DNA of 11,803 bases from Stenotrophomonas sp. (GTDB taxonomy: Bacteria; Pseudomonadota; Gammaproteobacteria; Xanthomonadales; Xanthomonadaceae): the NCBI GenBank assembly GCA_003248565.1, contig QFOV01000095.1, positions 1 to 11,803 on the forward strand, read 5' to 3'. A model generated the notes under the pieces. It did not search any database and was not told the origin of the DNA. It saw only the letters and a program-made list of their open reading frames with translations. The translations under genes were made by a program, and so were the position numbers. Position 1 is the first letter of the stretch. Each line of letters opens with the position of its first letter. This document shows positions 11,648 to 11,803 of the stretch, piece after piece.

Positions 11648-11735
11648 GTCGTGCTGCTGCATACGCGCCAGTACAGACGGGCGGGCGCTTTCGCGCTTAT
11701 TATTCCGGCCTTCGATTGAAGCAGCAGAAGACCGC

Positions 11736-11803
11736 GTGACTGACTCCCGACTCGCTTTCGTATTCCCCGGCCAGGGCTCGCAATCCATTGGGATGTTGGC
11801 CGA
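11736..11803 (+). CDS. fabD: Malonyl-CoA-ACP transacylase, N-terminal fragment (cut by window edge)
   Basis: Only 22 codons are present. From a GTG start they read MTDSRLAFVFPGQGSQSIGM and then LA. The FPGQGSQ motif is the conserved N-terminal oxyanion-loop region of FabD, which loads malonyl groups on acyl carrier protein and so supplies the extender for fabH and the other condensing enzymes. The position after fabH agrees. The GTG is the only start close to the motif; the AGAAG before it is a weak ribosome binding site. The catalytic Ser and His lie beyond the window. Confidence 0.92.
   Translation, partial: MTDSRLAFVFPGQGSQSIGMLA

Larger units (their letters stand above)
11398..11735. other. 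Repeat-filled gap between fabH and fabD
   Basis: No gene is supported here. In order it contains a terminator-like hairpin (11423-11445), a degenerate SMAG palindrome (11466-11484), element A copy 2 (11489-11531), REP copy 4 (11535-11560) and a perfect SMAG inverted pair (11573-11647). About 90 bases of plainer sequence follow before fabD. A TATTAT at 11698-11703 could be a -10 element for fabD, but I see no -35 at the right distance. Confidence 0.8.

Overview
The window is GC-rich gammaproteobacterial chromosome, most likely Stenotrophomonas or a close relative in the Xanthomonadaceae. Three things point there: the gene order (dnaX-ybaB-recR; yceF divergent from yceD-rpmF-fabH-fabD), the protein sequences, and GTAG-headed palindromes of the kind described in S. 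maltophilia as SMAG repeats. No tRNA, rRNA, CRISPR array, transposase or phage gene was found. Assignments come from reading the sequence and from recalled family motifs; no database search was run.

Left block (2-2050, + strand): the 3' end of dnaX (DNA polymerase III tau), ybaB and recR form the classic replication/recombination cluster, followed by a HinT-type HIT hydrolase. A terminator-like hairpin lies between ybaB and recR. Positions 2051-2372 hold no gene but are packed with repeats: three copies of a 26-nt REP, a GC-rich palindrome (called element A here) and a TTTGCC tandem. They end at a strong bidirectional terminator that separates hinT from the convergent lipoprotein gene.

Middle block (2408-6783, - strand): a tightly packed operon reads moxR, DUF58 gene, tgpA, slp. 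Two of its junctions are ATGA stop/start overlaps and the third has one base between stop and start. It encodes a cytoplasmic MoxR AAA+ ATPase, a membrane-anchored DUF58 protein, a TgpA-like inner-membrane protein with a periplasmic transglutaminase-like domain, and an Slp-family outer-membrane lipoprotein with a Trp/Gly-rich tail. The set suggests an envelope module crossing all compartments. Diverging from moxR is a membrane glycosyltransferase of the ArnT/PMT (GT39/GT83) type carrying an Ig-like C-terminal domain (6818-8665, + strand).

Right block (8840-11803): after a repeat-bearing gap comes yceF (Maf family, - strand), divergent from yceD-rpmF-fabH-fabD (+ strand). A near-consensus sigma70 promoter abuts yceD and predicts a very short leader. 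plsX, which sits between rpmF and fabH in E. coli and many relatives, is absent here. The 338-nt fabH-fabD gap carries a terminator-like hairpin, a second copy of element A plus REP, and a perfect 26-nt inverted pair of SMAG repeats just upstream of the partial fabD.

Nearly all genes are conserved housekeeping or envelope genes. The points most worth a second look are the slp gene fused into the MoxR/TgpA operon, the CATG from which both divergent genes could start, the Ig-tailed glycosyltransferase, and the composite repeats recurring at two loci.
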